A stretch of 64,000 bases of DNA from Paraclostridium dentum (GCF_012922555.1 NZ_WIPK01000003.1:1-64000); one strand, 5' to 3'; numbered from the stretch's first letter, positions 18,575-28,276 are shown. Translations and numbers: made by a program. Notes: generated by a model from the letters alone, not told the origin.

Positions 18575-20347
18575 CTATTCAGTAGCTTTAGCTAATTCTT
18601 CATCACATTCGAAAAAGTTGCTTTTATCGAAGTAGTGAGTATGAAGATATTTATGAGCTAAATCACCACATGGATTACCTAAAAACTCGTCATATAGTGT
18701 ATTTACTGCAGGATTTTTATGAGATTTACGGATTTCTTTGTTAGAATCTATATTGTATAATCCTTCAGATCTTGATTTAACTATAGAATAATCTCCGCGG
18801 TGATAAGGTTGACCTGCTCCTGCTATACATCCTCCAGGACAAGCCATTATTTCTATTATGTGGTATTTAGAATTACCAGCTTTAACATCATCCATTATTT
18901 TCTTTGCATTTCCTAAACTACTAGCAGCGCAAACATTTATTATTGAGTCTCCAATAGTAATACTAGCTTCTTTTATTCCATCAAGACCTCTAACAGATTT
19001 AAAATCTAAACTTTCTAGTTCTTGACCAGTAACCCATTCGTAAGATGTACGAAGAGCAGCTTCTAATACGCCTCCTGTAGTACCGAATATATCGGCTGCA
19101 CCTGTAGATTCGCCCATTGGATTATCGAAATTTTCATCATCTAAATTTAAAAAATCTATTCCAGATTCTTTTATCATTTTAGCAAGTTCTCTAGTAGTGA
19201 TAGATACGTCAACATCTAAAATACCATCATTTCCTAGTTCAGTTCTAGAAACTTCATATTTTTTTGCGATACAAGGCATAATAGAAACTACAGTTATATC
19301 TTTAGGAGATATATTTATTTTAGAAGTAAAGTAGTTTTTAGCTATAGCTCCAAACATGTTTTGAGGAGACTTACAGCTAGAAGCTAAATTTAAACATTCA
19401 GGATAATGGTGTTCTAAGTAGTTTATCCAAGCAGGGCAGCAACTTGTTAAAATTGGTAAATTTTTATTTTCCTTTAATCTATTTATAAATTCAGAAGCCT
19501 CTTCAAGTATAGTTATATCAGCTGCAAAGTTTGTATCAAATACATATTTAAAACCTAATAACTTAAGAGCAGAAACCATCTTTCCAGTAGTTATAGTACC
19601 TGGAGCAAGCCCAAATTCTTCACCTAAAGCAACTCTTACAGCTGGAGCAACTTGAACCACTGTTGTCTTTTTAGGGTTATTAATCTCATCCCAAACTAAA
19701 TCTATATTATTAACTTCAGATAAAGCTCCTGTAGGACAGACAGCAACGCATTGCCCGCAGAAAGAACAGTTAGTTTTAGCCATATCTTCGTTAAAGAATG
19801 TAGATACCATAGTTTCAAATCCACGATTAACTCCTGATAAAACTCCTACCTTTTGTATTTCACTACACATAGTTTCACATCTTCTGCAAAGTATGCATTT
19901 ATCATGGTTTTTAACTATAGACTTACTAGAATTATCAATTCCTAAATTAGTTTTTTCACCTTGATAAGTTATATTTCTTACTCCTAAGTCATGAGCAATA
20001 GTTTGAAGTTCGCAATTTCCATTTTTATCACAAACCAAACAATCTTGAGGATGGTCTGATAATAAAAGTTCAACCACAGTTCTTCTTGCATTTAAAGCAC
20101 GAGGAGTATTAGTTTGAACTTCCATACCTTCCTTAACATTAGTAGCACAAGCAGGTACTAAACCTCTTTTAGTATCAACCATACATACACGGCAAGAAGC
20201 GCATTTATTATGCATATTTATTTCATCCATATGAAGATGACATAATGTTGGAATTTTTATATTTAATTTTTTAGCTGCATCAAGTATTGTAGTTTCGTTC
20301 TCAACAGATATATTTTTACCATTTATAGTTAAATTAACTAGACTCAT
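18575..20347 (-). CDS. hydA: NAD-linked [FeFe] hydrogenase catalytic subunit HydA
   Basis: 590-residue catalytic subunit that interconverts protons and H2. In order: N-terminal 2Fe-2S domain (C36, C49, C52, C67 pattern), a His-Cys 4Fe-4S motif (HPQDCLVCDKNGNC, 99-112), two 4Fe-4S ferredoxin clusters (CILCRRCETMC and CSFCGQCVAVCP), and the H-cluster domain with its three signatures TSCCPAW (301-307), MPCIAKKYE (357-365) and MACPGGC (501-507). This domain set is that of the electron-bifurcating trimeric HydABC type rather than a simple ferredoxin hydrogenase. It is the last gene of hydCBA, 12 bp behind hydB, with AGGGGGAT before the ATG. Maturases HydEFG are not in the window. Confidence 0.94.
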   Translation of the reverse strand: MSLVNLTINGKNISVENETTILDAAKKLNIKIPTLCHLHMDEINMHNKCASCRVCMVDTKRGLVPACATNVKEGMEVQTNTPRALNARRTVVELLLSDHPQDCLVCDKNGNCELQTIAHDLGVRNITYQGEKTNLGIDNSSKSIVKNHDKCILCRRCETMCSEIQKVGVLSGVNRGFETMVSTFFNEDMAKTNCSFCGQCVAVCPTGALSEVNNIDLVWDEINNPKKTTVVQVAPAVRVALGEEFGLAPGTITTGKMVSALKLLGFKYVFDTNFAADITILEEASEFINRLKENKNLPILTSCCPAWINYLEHHYPECLNLASSCKSPQNMFGAIAKNYFTSKINISPKDITVVSIMPCIAKKYEVSRTELGNDGILDVDVSITTRELAKMIKESGIDFLNLDDENFDNPMGESTGAADIFGTTGGVLEAALRTSYEWVTGQELESLDFKSVRGLDGIKEASITIGDSIINVCAASSLGNAKKIMDDVKAGNSKYHIIEIMACPGGCIAGAGQPYHRGDYSIVKSRSEGLYNIDSNKEIRKSHKNPAVNTLYDEFLGNPCGDLAHKYLHTHYFDKSNFFECDEELAKATE

Positions 20348-20359
20348 CGATTATCCCCC

Positions 20360-22234
20360 TTATCTCTTAATTATTGCATTAAATTTACAGTTGTCCATGC
20401 AAGCTCCACATTTCAAACATTTTGATACATCTATTTCATGCTTTTCTTTAACTGAACCAGATATACATCCAGCAGGGCAAACTTTAGAACATTTTGTACA
20501 CCCTATACATGAATCAGTTATAACAAAGTTTAATAGTGCTTGACATTTGCCAGAAGGACATTTTTTATCAATAACATGAGATTTATATTCATCATAGAAA
20601 TAGTTAAGAGTACTTAGAACTGGGTTAGGAGCAGATTTTCCTAATCCACATAAAGATGTACTTACTATAGTTTTAGATAAATTTTCTAAATCTATTAAAT
20701 CTTGTTCAGTACCTTTTCCATCTGTTATTTTTGTTAATATTTCAAGTAGTCTCTTATTACCTATACGACAAGGTGTACATTTACCGCAAGATTCTTCGAC
20801 TGTGAATCCTAAGAAGAACTTGGCGATATCAACCATACAGTCAGTATCATCTAAAATAAGCATACCTCCTGAACCCATCATAGAACCTAGGTTACTTAAA
20901 TTATCAAAATCTATAGGAGTATCTAAGTAATCAGAAGGAATACAACCTCCAGATGGACCACCTGTAAGTACTGCTTTAAACTCTCGACCATCCGGTATAC
21001 CACCGCCTATATTATATATTACATCTCTTAGAGTTGTACCCATTGGTATTTCAACAAGTCCTACATTATTTATCTTTCCTCCAAGAGCAAAAACTTTAGT
21101 TCCAGAAGATTTTTCAGTTCCTATATTTTTATACCAATTACCGCCATTGCTCAAAATAGGAGGTATATTGGCAAAAGTCTCAACGTTATTTGCACAAGTT
21201 GGAACATCCCAAAGACCTTTTTTAGTTGAGCTATAAGTTTTCATTCTAGGCTCTCCACGATTACCTTCTATTGATCTCATTAATGCTGTACCTTCACCAC
21301 AGACGAATGCACCAGCTCCGTATTTAAGTTCTATATTAAAGTTAAAATCAGTTCCTAATATATTATTACCAAGAAGTCCTAAATTTTTAGCTTGAGATAT
21401 AGCTAGTTGAAGTCTTTCTATAGCAAGTGGATATTCAGCTCTTATATAAATATAACCAGTATCTGAACCTACTGCATAACCACAAATAGCCATAGCCTCT
21501 AGGACTTTATGCGGGTCTCCTTCTAATATAGATCTATCCATAAATGCACCAGGATCACCTTCATCTGCATTACAAACAACATACTTTTGATCAGAGATAG
21601 ATTTTCTAGTAGCTTCCCATTTTATTCCTGTTGGGAATCCTGCACCGCCTCTACCTCTAAGTCCTGAAATTTTTACTTCTTCTATAACTTGTTCAGGTGT
21701 TAACTCAGTTATACATTTACCAAGCGTTAAGTAACCATCGTTTGCTATATAATCTTCAACTTTTTCAGGATTTATATATCCACAATTATGTAGAGCTATA
21801 CGCATTTGTTGTTTATAAAAAGAAATATCCTCAGAAGCATGTACCTTTTTATTTTCTGAAGCTTCCAAATACAACAATCTATCTACTACATTTCCTTTTA
21901 CTAAATGTTCTTGAACAATTTCTTTGGCATCATCGGCACTAACTTTTACATAAAAAACGTTATCAGGATGAACCTTAACAATTGGACCTTGAGCACAAAA
22001 ACCAAAACAACCTGTTAAAGATACACTCACAATATCTTCTAAACCTGCATTTTTTATTTCGGCTTTCAGACTATCGATTATAGGCATACTATTTGCAGCT
22101 CTACAGCCTGTATCTCCACAAACTAGTAATTCTTTTTTACTATTTTCATGGATTGTATTATTTCTTAAAGATAAATTTGGTTTTAACTCATCGATTAGAT
22201 CTCTTAACTCATTAAATGACTTTATTTTACTCAT
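20360..22234 (-). CDS. hydB: Hydrogenase flavoprotein subunit HydB (NuoF-like)
   Basis: 624 residues. The N-terminal thioredoxin-like 2Fe-2S domain has C39, C44, C76 and C80 (GDTGC, GCFGFCAQGP). The NuoF core follows with the FMN/NADH motif GRGGAGFPTG (194-203), VCNADEGDPGAFMDR, and GAGAFVCGEGTAL, then the N3-type 4Fe-4S motif ESCGKCTPCR (481-490). A C-terminal extension adds two 4Fe-4S clusters (CIGCTKCSKVCPAGC and CLKCGACMDNC). It transfers electrons between NAD(H) and the iron-sulfur chain of HydA. The same domain plan occurs in HydB of bifurcating hydrogenases. RBS AAGGGGGAAGGG. Confidence 0.94.
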   Translation of the reverse strand: MSKIKSFNELRDLIDELKPNLSLRNNTIHENSKKELLVCGDTGCRAANSMPIIDSLKAEIKNAGLEDIVSVSLTGCFGFCAQGPIVKVHPDNVFYVKVSADDAKEIVQEHLVKGNVVDRLLYLEASENKKVHASEDISFYKQQMRIALHNCGYINPEKVEDYIANDGYLTLGKCITELTPEQVIEEVKISGLRGRGGAGFPTGIKWEATRKSISDQKYVVCNADEGDPGAFMDRSILEGDPHKVLEAMAICGYAVGSDTGYIYIRAEYPLAIERLQLAISQAKNLGLLGNNILGTDFNFNIELKYGAGAFVCGEGTALMRSIEGNRGEPRMKTYSSTKKGLWDVPTCANNVETFANIPPILSNGGNWYKNIGTEKSSGTKVFALGGKINNVGLVEIPMGTTLRDVIYNIGGGIPDGREFKAVLTGGPSGGCIPSDYLDTPIDFDNLSNLGSMMGSGGMLILDDTDCMVDIAKFFLGFTVEESCGKCTPCRIGNKRLLEILTKITDGKGTEQDLIDLENLSKTIVSTSLCGLGKSAPNPVLSTLNYFYDEYKSHVIDKKCPSGKCQALLNFVITDSCIGCTKCSKVCPAGCISGSVKEKHEIDVSKCLKCGACMDNCKFNAIIKR

Positions 22235-22253
22235 CTATTCCCTTCCCCCTTAA

Positions 22254-22751
22254 TTAACAAGTAGCTTCTATTTGTTTATATTCAGCTATTATATCTTTTA
22301 CTTGACCAACCTTAACTTGACCATAAACTTTTCCATTTACAACAACTACAGGAGCTAGGCCACAAGCTCCAACACATCTAAGACCTTCAAGAGAGAACAT
22401 AAGGTCAGATGTAGTTTCCCCAGATTTAATCCCCAATTGTTTTTCAAATTCAGAAAGTATTTTGTCTGCACCTTTTACGAAACAAACCGTGCCTAGACAG
22501 ACACTTATCTTATATTCACCTTTTTGTTCAGTGGTAAAGTAAGAGTAAAAACTTACAACACCATAAACTTTAGCTGGTGATACATCTAATTTTTTTGCAA
22601 TATGAAGTTGCACTTCTTTTGGTAAATAACCAAATAGACCTTGTGCATGGTGTAAAACTTGAATTAGAGCCCCTTTTTTAGTAGGTAAAGAATCTATAAA
22701 TTCATCTAATTCTTCAAATACATCATTGTTACATTGAGAACATCTACACAT
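22254..22751 (-). CDS. hydC: Hydrogenase 2Fe-2S subunit HydC (NuoE-like)
   Basis: 165-residue thioredoxin-like ferredoxin subunit. The 2Fe-2S ligands appear as CLGTVCFVKG and CVGACGLAPV, the NuoE signature; a helical N-terminal domain contains QVLHHAQGLFGYLPKEVQ, also typical of NuoE. An extra CRCSQC at the very N terminus is unusual and may bind a metal. First gene of the hydCBA operon; AAGGAGG precedes the ATG, 19 bp to hydB. Confidence 0.92.
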   Translation of the reverse strand: MCRCSQCNNDVFEELDEFIDSLPTKKGALIQVLHHAQGLFGYLPKEVQLHIAKKLDVSPAKVYGVVSFYSYFTTEQKGEYKISVCLGTVCFVKGADKILSEFEKQLGIKSGETTSDLMFSLEGLRCVGACGLAPVVVVNGKVYGQVKVGQVKDIIAEYKQIEATC

Positions 22752-22899
22752 ACAGAACCTCCTTGATATTAAACTAAAACTTTATTTTATAATATATTAA
22801 TATATTTGTCGTGATATACATATTATAGCGTATTTACTATAAAGTTTTTACCAAATTTCTAAATTTTCAAAAAATAAAAAAATAACAAAAAATAAAATA

Positions 22900-22936
22900 A
22901 AAACACCCAAAATAATATATTTATTTTAGGTGTTTT
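22900..22936 (-). terminator. Terminator of the cardiolipin synthase gene
   Basis: On the minus strand AAAACACCTAAAATA pairs with TATTTTGGGTGTTTT with one mismatch and is followed by TATTTTATTTTTTG. It ends cls transcription before the hydC promoter region (22752-22900), which contains a TATAAT on the minus strand at 22827-22822. Confidence 0.7.
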
Positions 22937-22940
22937 TGTT

Positions 22941-24425
22941 TTATAAAACAGGAGATAGAAGCCTTGATATAGATTCTTTAAACTGAATAACTCTAGATCT
23001 GTTATCATACATTTCCTGAGTTACTTGTACACATTTTTCTATATCTGACTCAAATATCTCTTTTTGTTTAATTGCAACATCAGAGCAATACATAAATGCA
23101 TTGACTTCAAAATTAAGTTCAAAACTACGGATATCCATATTCGCAGTACCTATAGAACAAATTGAGTCATCTATAACCACTGTTTTTGAATGAAGAAAAG
23201 CATTCTTATCATAAGTATAAATTTTAGCTCCAAATTTTAAAAGTTCTCCAGCATAAGAATAGCTTGCCCAATATACAAATGGATGATCTGGTTTAGATGG
23301 AATCATTATTCTTACATCTACACCTGATAAACATGCTATTTTTAGAGCATCAAGCAAAGAACTATTTAATATAAGATATGGAGATTGGATATATAAATAT
23401 TTTTTAGCTTTTTGAATCATTTTTAAGTATCCATATTTAATCTCATCTATTTCTGATAAATCAGGACCGCTATTAACTATTTGTATTCCTACATTGCCGT
23501 TATACGGATTAATATCATCATTTAAATATTTAGTAAAACTAATATCTTCATGAGTAGTATATCTCCAGTCCATCATAAATCTAAGATTTAAATCATTTAC
23601 TGCAGATCCTACTATTTTAGTATGAGTATCTCTCCAGTAACCAAACTTAGGATCTTTTCCTAAGTACTCATCCCCAACATTAAATCCACCAACAAATCCT
23701 ACTTCGCCGTCGATTACAACTATTTTACGGTGATTTCTAAAGTTTAAGTTGAAGTTTATTATCTTTAAGAATGAAGGGAAGAAAGCTCCGATCTTACCCC
23801 CAGCTTTTCTTAGCCTTTGAATTCCTTTTTCAGATAAAAGTCTACTTCCAACTGTATCATATAGAAGTCTAACCTCTACACCTTCAGAAAGTTTTTCAAT
23901 AAGAATATCTAAAATTTCATTTCCTATTCCATCGTCTTTAAAAATATAAAACTCAATATGAATATATTTTTTAGCTTTTTTTAATTGAGCTTTTAATTCA
24001 TCAAAGAATTCGTAACCATCAGTATAAATTGAAACTTTATTGTTTGTAGTATATGGAGCGCTATTTAAGGTAGCTAAAGAGTAAATCATATCTCTATGTT
24101 CTACTATACTAGGTTCAAATTTCTCTGAGTACTGTAAGAAATCTGCAGATTCAATCATTCTGCTTTTTAATTTTTTATCTTCCTCTTTTTTTAATTTGAA
24201 CATATTAACTTTGTTCATTTTTCTACCAAACACTATATATAAAACAAAACCTGCTGGAGGAACTATTGTTAAAATTAAAATCCAAGCAACTGAAGATTCT
24301 ATACTTCTTCTTTCTCTAAATATCATATTAAGAATGACTAAAAAGTTAATAACATATAGAGCTATAACCAAAAATTCATATGAAAAAATTACAGATAAAA
24401 TGATAATCCCCTCCTTGAAATGCAT
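22941..24425 (-). CDS. cls: Cardiolipin synthase
   Basis: Membrane phospholipase-D-family enzyme joining two phosphatidylglycerols into cardiolipin. Two N-terminal membrane helices are followed by the segment RERRSIESSVAWILILTIVP and FVLYIVFG typical of Cls. Two HKD motifs are present: NHRKIVVIDGEVGFVGGFNV and HSKTVVIDDSICSIGTANMD. The longest frame opens at 24518, but that region is the terminator of the upstream channel gene, so I start at ATG 24425 (494 residues). That ATG has no ribosome site; instead a perfect AAGGAGGGG lies inside the frame at 24416-24408, and the only codons at proper distance are ATT (24401) and other non-ATG codons. The true start is therefore uncertain. Confidence 0.9.
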   Translation of the reverse strand: MHFKEGIIILSVIFSYEFLVIALYVINFLVILNMIFRERRSIESSVAWILILTIVPPAGFVLYIVFGRKMNKVNMFKLKKEEDKKLKSRMIESADFLQYSEKFEPSIVEHRDMIYSLATLNSAPYTTNNKVSIYTDGYEFFDELKAQLKKAKKYIHIEFYIFKDDGIGNEILDILIEKLSEGVEVRLLYDTVGSRLLSEKGIQRLRKAGGKIGAFFPSFLKIINFNLNFRNHRKIVVIDGEVGFVGGFNVGDEYLGKDPKFGYWRDTHTKIVGSAVNDLNLRFMMDWRYTTHEDISFTKYLNDDINPYNGNVGIQIVNSGPDLSEIDEIKYGYLKMIQKAKKYLYIQSPYLILNSSLLDALKIACLSGVDVRIMIPSKPDHPFVYWASYSYAGELLKFGAKIYTYDKNAFLHSKTVVIDDSICSIGTANMDIRSFELNFEVNAFMYCSDVAIKQKEIFESDIEKCVQVTQEMYDNRSRVIQFKESISRLLSPVL

Positions 24426-24484
24426 TTTACGTAATTGGATAATTATATTAATTATAACAAAAAGACAAAAATTTAACCATATAA

Positions 24485-24513
24485 AAACCCTCTTATGCAT
24501 AATAAGAGGGTTT
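24485..24513 (-). terminator. Terminator of the minus-strand FNT channel gene
   Basis: AAACCCTCTTA (24485-24495) pairs with TAAGAGGGTTT (24503-24513) around a 7-base loop. Read on the minus strand it is followed by TTTTTAT. It lies just past the stop of the channel gene and inside the apparent 5' extension of cls. Confidence 0.85.
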
Positions 24514-24527
24514 AACAATATATAATA

Positions 24528-25370
24528 TTAATTTTCGTTTTTACTCATAAATAAGAAGTAGTAAGATCCTGCGATTATCATACCACCTATTATGTTACCT
24601 ATAGTAACTGGTAGGAAGTTATGTAATAAAACATTTCCAAAGTTAAAGTTTGCAACATCAGCTAAAGTTTTATGAGCTGCTTCTAAATATGTTGGGTTTA
24701 ATTTAACAATTAAACCAGCTAATAAATATCCCATATTAGCAACAACGTGTTCTACTCCTATACATACGAATACGAATATTCCTAACCAACCCATTATTAC
24801 TTTTCCTGAAACAGACTTAGCTGCATATGAAGCCCAAACAGTAGCACAAACTAATAAGTTACATACTATACCTGAAGCTATAGCTGCAAAGAATTCTATG
24901 TTTGATTTACCAACAGCAGTTTTTATAACAACTCCCCCGTATAAACCATTACTCCAGTCAAATACACCAGATTTAGCAACTAAAGCGGCAGCAAAAGCAG
25001 CACCTATTAAGTTTCCGATCCAAACTAAAGACCAGTTTTTAAAAGTTTGGCCCCAAGTTACTTTTTTCTTTAACGCTGCTAGTGTTATAAGAATGTTACT
25101 TGTAAATAAATCTCCACCTGCTATTAATATAAGTACTAGACCAGCAGGGAACATAAGTCCAGCAACCATTTTTCCTAATCCGTAAGTAGCTGGATTAGCT
25201 AATAAGTTATATGATGCAGCAATAGAACCTAAAGCTCCTAAAGCTATATACATTCCAGCTAAAAATGCAGAAACTAAAACTTTTTTAGTTGGAGTAGTAG
25301 CTTTTTTTATTCCTGCATGTAAAGTATACTCAGCAACTTCAGCAGGTGTAAGCATTTTTTTATCACTCAT
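24528..25370 (-). CDS. Formate/nitrite transporter (FNT) family channel
   Basis: 280-residue membrane protein of the pentameric FNT family, which moves small monovalent anions such as formate, nitrite or hydrosulfide. Six hydrophobic helices are visible; the omega-loop region reads IALGALGSIAAS and the pore histidine lies in GVEHVVANM. The sequence after that histidine (GYLLAGLIVKL) departs from the FocA form FMIPMG seen in the neighbouring paralog, so the substrate may differ. The ATG has AGGAGG upstream. Substrate cannot be fixed: formate and hydrosulfide are both known for clostridial FNTs. It is divergent from a second FNT gene 319 bp away. Confidence 0.88.
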   Translation of the reverse strand: MSDKKMLTPAEVAEYTLHAGIKKATTPTKKVLVSAFLAGMYIALGALGSIAASYNLLANPATYGLGKMVAGLMFPAGLVLILIAGGDLFTSNILITLAALKKKVTWGQTFKNWSLVWIGNLIGAAFAAALVAKSGVFDWSNGLYGGVVIKTAVGKSNIEFFAAIASGIVCNLLVCATVWASYAAKSVSGKVIMGWLGIFVFVCIGVEHVVANMGYLLAGLIVKLNPTYLEAAHKTLADVANFNFGNVLLHNFLPVTIGNIIGGMIIAGSYYFLFMSKNEN

Positions 25371-25689
25371 TTAAAATTCCTCCTAATACAAAAAATATTA
25401 TAATTAATTTAAAAATTTTATAAATACACAACTTCAACAATTATACAACAAATTAATTCCTTTGTATACAAAAAACGACATACAAGAAAATACAAAATTT
25501 AGGAAATAAAAAATTATTTTATTTAATTAAATTTCAAACATTGAGAAAGTTTAGTCAAAGTCTTGGCTCGACTAGATTTTGATAAATTTAAAAATGAATT
25601 TTAAATTATAGTAATGTTTCTAATTATTTGTGAAATTAATTACAACAAGCTTCATATAATTAAATATATAAATTTTAGGGGGAATTTTT
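25371..25689. promoter_or_regulatory. Divergent control region between two FNT genes
   Basis: 319 bp of AT-rich sequence must hold both promoters. The perfect 12-bp palindrome TTTGTATACAAA at 25461-25472 is the most distinct feature and could be an operator; related half-sites (CATACAA, ATACAAA) follow at 25480-25498. A possible minus-strand -10 box lies at 25402-25397. No reading frame of note. Confidence 0.35.
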
Positions 25690-26454
25690 ATGGATAAAAA
25701 TTTTTTGACTCCAATAGAAATAGCGAATGCAACTATAGAATCGGGGATAAAGAAATCAAAATTATCTACGAAAAAAAGTATATTACTAGGTATTTTAGCA
25801 GGTTTATTTATCGGGTTAGGGGCGTTAGGTAATATTTTAATTAGTCAGACTATAAAAGACCCAGGATTAGCAAAATTTGCAGGAGCAAGTATATTTCCAA
25901 TAGGACTTATGTTAGTTGTAGTTTGTGGAGCTGAGTTATTTACAGGAAATAACCTTATGACAATGGCAGTTATGGATAAAAAAATAACAACGAAGGAAAT
26001 GATTAGAAATTGGGTATTAGTATATATAGCAAATTTTATAGGAGCAATTACACTTGTGGCGTTTGTTTATTTTAGTGATACTTTGGTTAAAGATGCAGCT
26101 ATAAAGTCTATAAATATAGCACAAAGCAAAGCAAACTTAGGATTTACAAGTGCTTTTTTAAAAGGAGTAATGTGCAATATTATTGTTGTTTTAGCTGTAT
26201 GGTTTGCAACCGCAGGAAAAGATATAGTTTCTAAAATTTTTTCGTGTTGGTTTCCTATTATGTTATTTGTTTTATGTGGATTTGAACATAGTATAGCTAA
26301 TATGTTTTTTATTCCTATGGGAATGGCACTAGGAGCTGATGTATCGATTTTACAATTAATCTTTAATTTAATAGCAGTTACACTTGGGAATATAGTTGGA
26401 GGGGCTATTATAGTTCCATATATATATTATAATTGTTATTTAAAAGAAGATTGA
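25690..26454 (+). CDS. Formate/nitrite transporter (FNT) family channel, FocA-like
   Basis: 254 residues with six hydrophobic segments. The N-terminal LTPIEIANATIESGIKKSK, the loop LGALGNILIS, the segment CGAELFTGNNLM and the pore motif GFEHSIANMFFIPMG match FocA-type formate channels closely, better than the divergent paralog does. Formate exchange across the membrane is the likely role, but nitrite is not excluded. The ATG follows AGGGGG. Monocistronic with its own terminator. Confidence 0.9.
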   Translation: MDKNFLTPIEIANATIESGIKKSKLSTKKSILLGILAGLFIGLGALGNILISQTIKDPGLAKFAGASIFPIGLMLVVVCGAELFTGNNLMTMAVMDKKITTKEMIRNWVLVYIANFIGAITLVAFVYFSDTLVKDAAIKSINIAQSKANLGFTSAFLKGVMCNIIVVLAVWFATAGKDIVSKIFSCWFPIMLFVLCGFEHSIANMFFIPMGMALGADVSILQLIFNLIAVTLGNIVGGAIIVPYIYYNCYLKED

Positions 26455-26473
26455 TTAAACTTTAATAGCAAAT

Positions 26474-26505
26474 AAAAAACGTTGATAGTTATATCAACGT
26501 TTTTT
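26474..26505 (+). terminator. Terminator after FocA-like gene
   Basis: AAAAAACGTTGATA (26474-26487) pairs perfectly with TATCAACGTTTTTT (26492-26505) around GTTA; the right arm provides the U-tract. Confidence 0.9.
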
Positions 26506-26629
26506 AGTCTCAATTCAAGGTTTTTTGTATATTGTTATTTTGTTTTTAATACATTATTATAGTATATGGATAATTTTAATGTAAAGAAGAAATTAAATGA
26601 ATAAAGAACACCAATTAGGAGGAAATATA

Positions 26630-27544
26630 ATGAATAAGGAATTTATATATAAACATTTATTAAATATATTAAATAAGGAAGACATACTTTTAGACGAACC
26701 GATGAAAAATCACATATCGTTTAAGGTAGGAGGTCCAGCGGATTTTTTAGTAAAACCAAGAAATGAAGAACAGCTAAAAGATTTAGTATCTTTATTAAAA
26801 AAGGAAGAGATACCATACTTAATTGTCGGTAATGGATCAAACCTTTTAGTTAGAGATAGAGGAATAAGAGGTGTAGTTATAAAAATAGCTGACAATTTCA
26901 ATGAGTTTAGAATAGAAGGAAATACTGTTTATGCACAATCAGGAGCATTACTTTCTTTTATGGGTAAAGCTATATTAAATGAAAGCCTTACAGGGTTTGA
27001 GTTTGCAGCAGGTATACCAGGAACTTTAGGTGGAGCTGTAGCTATGAATGCAGGTGCATATGGCGGAGAAATGAAAGATATAGTAAAAAGTGTTAAACTT
27101 ATGGATTTTGAAGGAAATATATGCGAATTAAGTAATGAAGAAATGCAGTTTTCTTACAGAAAGAGTATAATAAGTAAAAAGGAATATATTGTATTATCTG
27201 CAATTATAGAATTGAAAGAAGGTAACTTTGAAGAAATAAGAGAATCTATGAGAGAATTAACAAAAAGTAGAGTGACAAAACAACCTTTAAATCTACCAAG
27301 TGCAGGAAGTACATTTAAAAGACCAGAAGGGTATTTTGCAGCAAAACTAATAGAAGATAGTGGATTAAAAGGATTAACTTTAAGAGGAGCTCAAGTTTCA
27401 GAAAAACACTCTGGATTCGTAGTCAACTTAGGAAATGCGACAGCTAAAGATATACTAGATTTAATATATATAGTTAAAAATATAGTGAATTCTAAATTTG
27501 GTATTATGCTAGAAGAGGAAGTTAAAATACTAGGAGATGAATAA
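26630..27544 (+). CDS. murB: UDP-N-acetylenolpyruvoylglucosamine reductase
   Basis: FAD-dependent enzyme that reduces UDP-GlcNAc-enolpyruvate to UDP-MurNAc, the second committed step of peptidoglycan synthesis in the cytosol. The FAD domain shows VGNGSNLLVRD, the GIPGTLGGAVAMNAGAYGGE stretch, and the catalytic serine region PSAGSTFKRP followed by GLKGLTLRGAQVSEKHSGFV. It is a type II MurB judging by length (304 residues). The longer frame from 26597 is rejected because TAGGAGG (26616-26622) sits 7 bases before ATG 26630. It leads a run of plus-strand genes up to whiA. Confidence 0.96.
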   Translation: MNKEFIYKHLLNILNKEDILLDEPMKNHISFKVGGPADFLVKPRNEEQLKDLVSLLKKEEIPYLIVGNGSNLLVRDRGIRGVVIKIADNFNEFRIEGNTVYAQSGALLSFMGKAILNESLTGFEFAAGIPGTLGGAVAMNAGAYGGEMKDIVKSVKLMDFEGNICELSNEEMQFSYRKSIISKKEYIVLSAIIELKEGNFEEIRESMRELTKSRVTKQPLNLPSAGSTFKRPEGYFAAKLIEDSGLKGLTLRGAQVSEKHSGFVVNLGNATAKDILDLIYIVKNIVNSKFGIMLEEEVKILGDE

Positions 27545-27548
27545 TAAT

Positions 27549-28262
27549 ATGAAAATAATAGCTGATTATCATACTCACACTGTATACAGCCATGGAAAAG
27601 GAAGCATTGAAGATAATGTAAAAGTGGCTATTGAAAAAAATATCGAGAAGATAGGTATATCAGATCATGGGTATAAGCATATTGCATATGGAGTTAAATA
27701 TGATAATATAGCGAAAATGAGAGAAGAAATAGACAGGCTTAATGAAAAGTATACTGAAATAGAAATACTTTTAGGGATGGAATGTAATATATTAGATGAT
27801 AAAGGAAATATAGATGTAGATTATAAAATCTCTAAAATGTTAGATTACACTATGGCGGGTTATCATTTTGGATCAATGCCTACATCTATAAAAAGCGCTC
27901 TTAACCATACATTTAATTATTTAAGAATTAAAGGACATTGCAAAGATTACAACACAAGAGCTGTAATAAATGCCATTGAAAATAATGATTTATTTATAGT
28001 TACTCACCCTGGAGATAAAGGGGACGTATATATTGATGAAGTGGCAAAGGCGGCTGCTAAACACAATACTTTGCTAGAAATAAATTCACATCATGGCAAC
28101 TTGAGTGTTGAGCAAATAAACAAGGTGAAAAATATAGGTGTAGAGTTTGTTATAGGATCAGATGCACATACTCCAAATAACGTTGGTAATTTTGAAAAAG
28201 CCTTAGAAATTGCAAAAGAAGCAAACTTGGATTTTAGCCTTATAAAAAATATTAAACTTTAA
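27549..28262 (+). CDS. PHP-domain phosphoesterase
   Basis: 238-residue protein of the PHP (polymerase and histidinol phosphatase) superfamily, YcdX-like. Metal-binding motifs: [13 protein letters not shown] at the N terminus, GISDHG, the [13 protein letters not shown] segment, the HFG and HPGDKG pieces, and DAHTP near the end. Such proteins are trinuclear-metal phosphatases; the substrate is not readable. An ATG at 27537 overlaps the ribosome site and the murB end; ATG 27549 is better placed although its spacing is rather long. It overlaps or touches murB, so the two are translationally linked. Confidence 0.85.
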   Translation: MKIIADYHTHTVYSHGKGSIEDNVKVAIEKNIEKIGISDHGYKHIAYGVKYDNIAKMREEIDRLNEKYTEIEILLGMECNILDDKGNIDVDYKISKMLDYTMAGYHFGSMPTSIKSALNHTFNYLRIKGHCKDYNTRAVINAIENNDLFIVTHPGDKGDVYIDEVAKAAAKHNTLLEINSHHGNLSVEQINKVKNIGVEFVIGSDAHTPNNVGNFEKALEIAKEANLDFSLIKNIKL

Positions 28263-28276
28263 GAGGGGGAGATAGT

